Assembly: GCF_002966125.1 (NCBI RefSeq)
Contig: NZ_CP027062.1
Location: 992,001 to 1,056,000 of the forward strand
Reading direction: 5' to 3'
DNA length: 64,000 nt
Source of the DNA: Pukyongia salina
Lineage (GTDB): Bacteria; Bacteroidota; Bacteroidia; Flavobacteriales; Flavobacteriaceae
The translations under genes were made by a program, and so were the position numbers. Shown here one piece after another: positions 63,684-64,000 of the stretch; the stretch's first letter is position 1; every line of letters begins with the position of its first letter. The notes below the pieces were generated by a model. That model ran no database searches and was not told the DNA's origin. It saw only the letters and a program-made list of their open reading frames with translations.

Positions 63684-64000
63684 TTCGTCGCTTGTTGTGC
63701 GGGTTGTTGTACTTCCAGTTCTATAGAATTACGAATCCTATCCACCAGCTGTTCGGCGTATGGATCGGAGTCCAGGGAAGCGATTATCACCTGTTGTAGG
63801 GCTCCTTTCTGCCCAAACACCAGCATTTCATAGTTCTGGGTATCGTTTCCTTTCACAAATGGGTTATCGCTTTCAAAGCTTCCGTAGGCTTTTAAGCCTT
63901 TTATTCCTTTTTCGGTTTCAAAGCTTTCGGTTTTAACAACCATATTCTTAGCTCCCTGTGCTTCGAAAGCTGCAAGGGAAGATTCGAGAATCTTTTCAAG
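63680..64000 (-). CDS. protein upstream of batA, 5' end outside window
   Basis: The frame is open to the window edge: before an internal Met at 63943 it continues as LEKILESSLAAFEAQGAKN. The visible C-terminal 106 residues include GLKAYGSFESDNPFVKGNDTQNYEMLVFGQKG and a Gln-rich end. It overlaps batA by 4 bases, so it belongs to the bat operon, where a moxR and a DUF58 gene normally lie further upstream. I do not recognise a family. Confidence 0.65.
   Translation of the reverse strand, partial: LEKILESSLAAFEAQGAKNMVVKTESFETEKGIKGLKAYGSFESDNPFVKGNDTQNYEMLVFGQKGALQQVIIASLDSDPYAEQLVDRIRNSIELEVQQPAQQATK

Overview
The window looks like chromosomal DNA of a member of the Flavobacteriaceae (Bacteroidota). 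The signs are a type IX secretion system gene (porZ) and a large cargo protein with a T9SS C-terminal signal, the batA-batE operon, a TonB receptor with a carboxypeptidase-regulatory N-terminus, SCSSDDD-type lipoprotein signals, moderate-to-low GC, and recurrent TAnnTTTG-like -7 promoter elements. There are no rRNA, tRNA, CRISPR, insertion sequence or prophage integration genes. Coding density is high and only one gap exceeds 300 bases.

Layout. Positions 2-7419 are the tail end of an extracellular contractile injection system (eCIS) operon: a baseplate-type protein cut by the window edge, a tape-measure protein, the AAA+ ATPase, a DUF4280 PAAR-like tip protein and a small membrane protein. 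Positions 7452-20736 carry ssb, a CPBP protease, a methyltransferase, acs, a three-gene biotin-dependent acyl-CoA carboxylase operon, ppc and two envelope proteins. Together acs, the acyl-CoA carboxylase and ppc form a small acyl-CoA and anaplerotic cluster. Positions 20879-27738 (minus strand) run gdhA, then porZ-recO-TonB receptor as a tight operon. Positions 27963-35602 hold an outer membrane protein, a trans-sulfuration enzyme, a three-gene overlapping operon (DUF3298 lipoprotein, ArsC-like, EamA), and a TetR regulator with its hydrolase/thioesterase targets, then a YheT-like hydrolase and an azurin.

Positions 35609-44374 form the most system-like metabolic locus. Two divergent operons encode a GMC dehydrogenase with a probable 3Fe-4S cluster, its Tat-borne small subunit, three different sugar-isomerase-like TIM barrels, an NHS-family MFS transporter, a Gfo/Idh/MocA oxidoreductase and a DUF1080 lipoprotein. 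This matches an oxidative 3-keto-glycoside breakdown route. A perfect LacI-type palindrome sits between the two operons, and its core recurs beside the gdhA promoter.

Positions 44387-64000 are mostly housekeeping: SdpI-like protein, yicC-gmk-nadD, gpsA, a 1506-residue HYR-domain T9SS cargo protein, pheS, cvpA, a SulP transporter, and the bat (aerotolerance) operon running off the right edge.

The regulatory signals are the most original content: two identical 18-bp TetR palindromes, the LacI-type palindromes, three in-phase 10-bp repeats between ssb and the CPBP gene, and -7 boxes that decide several start codons.
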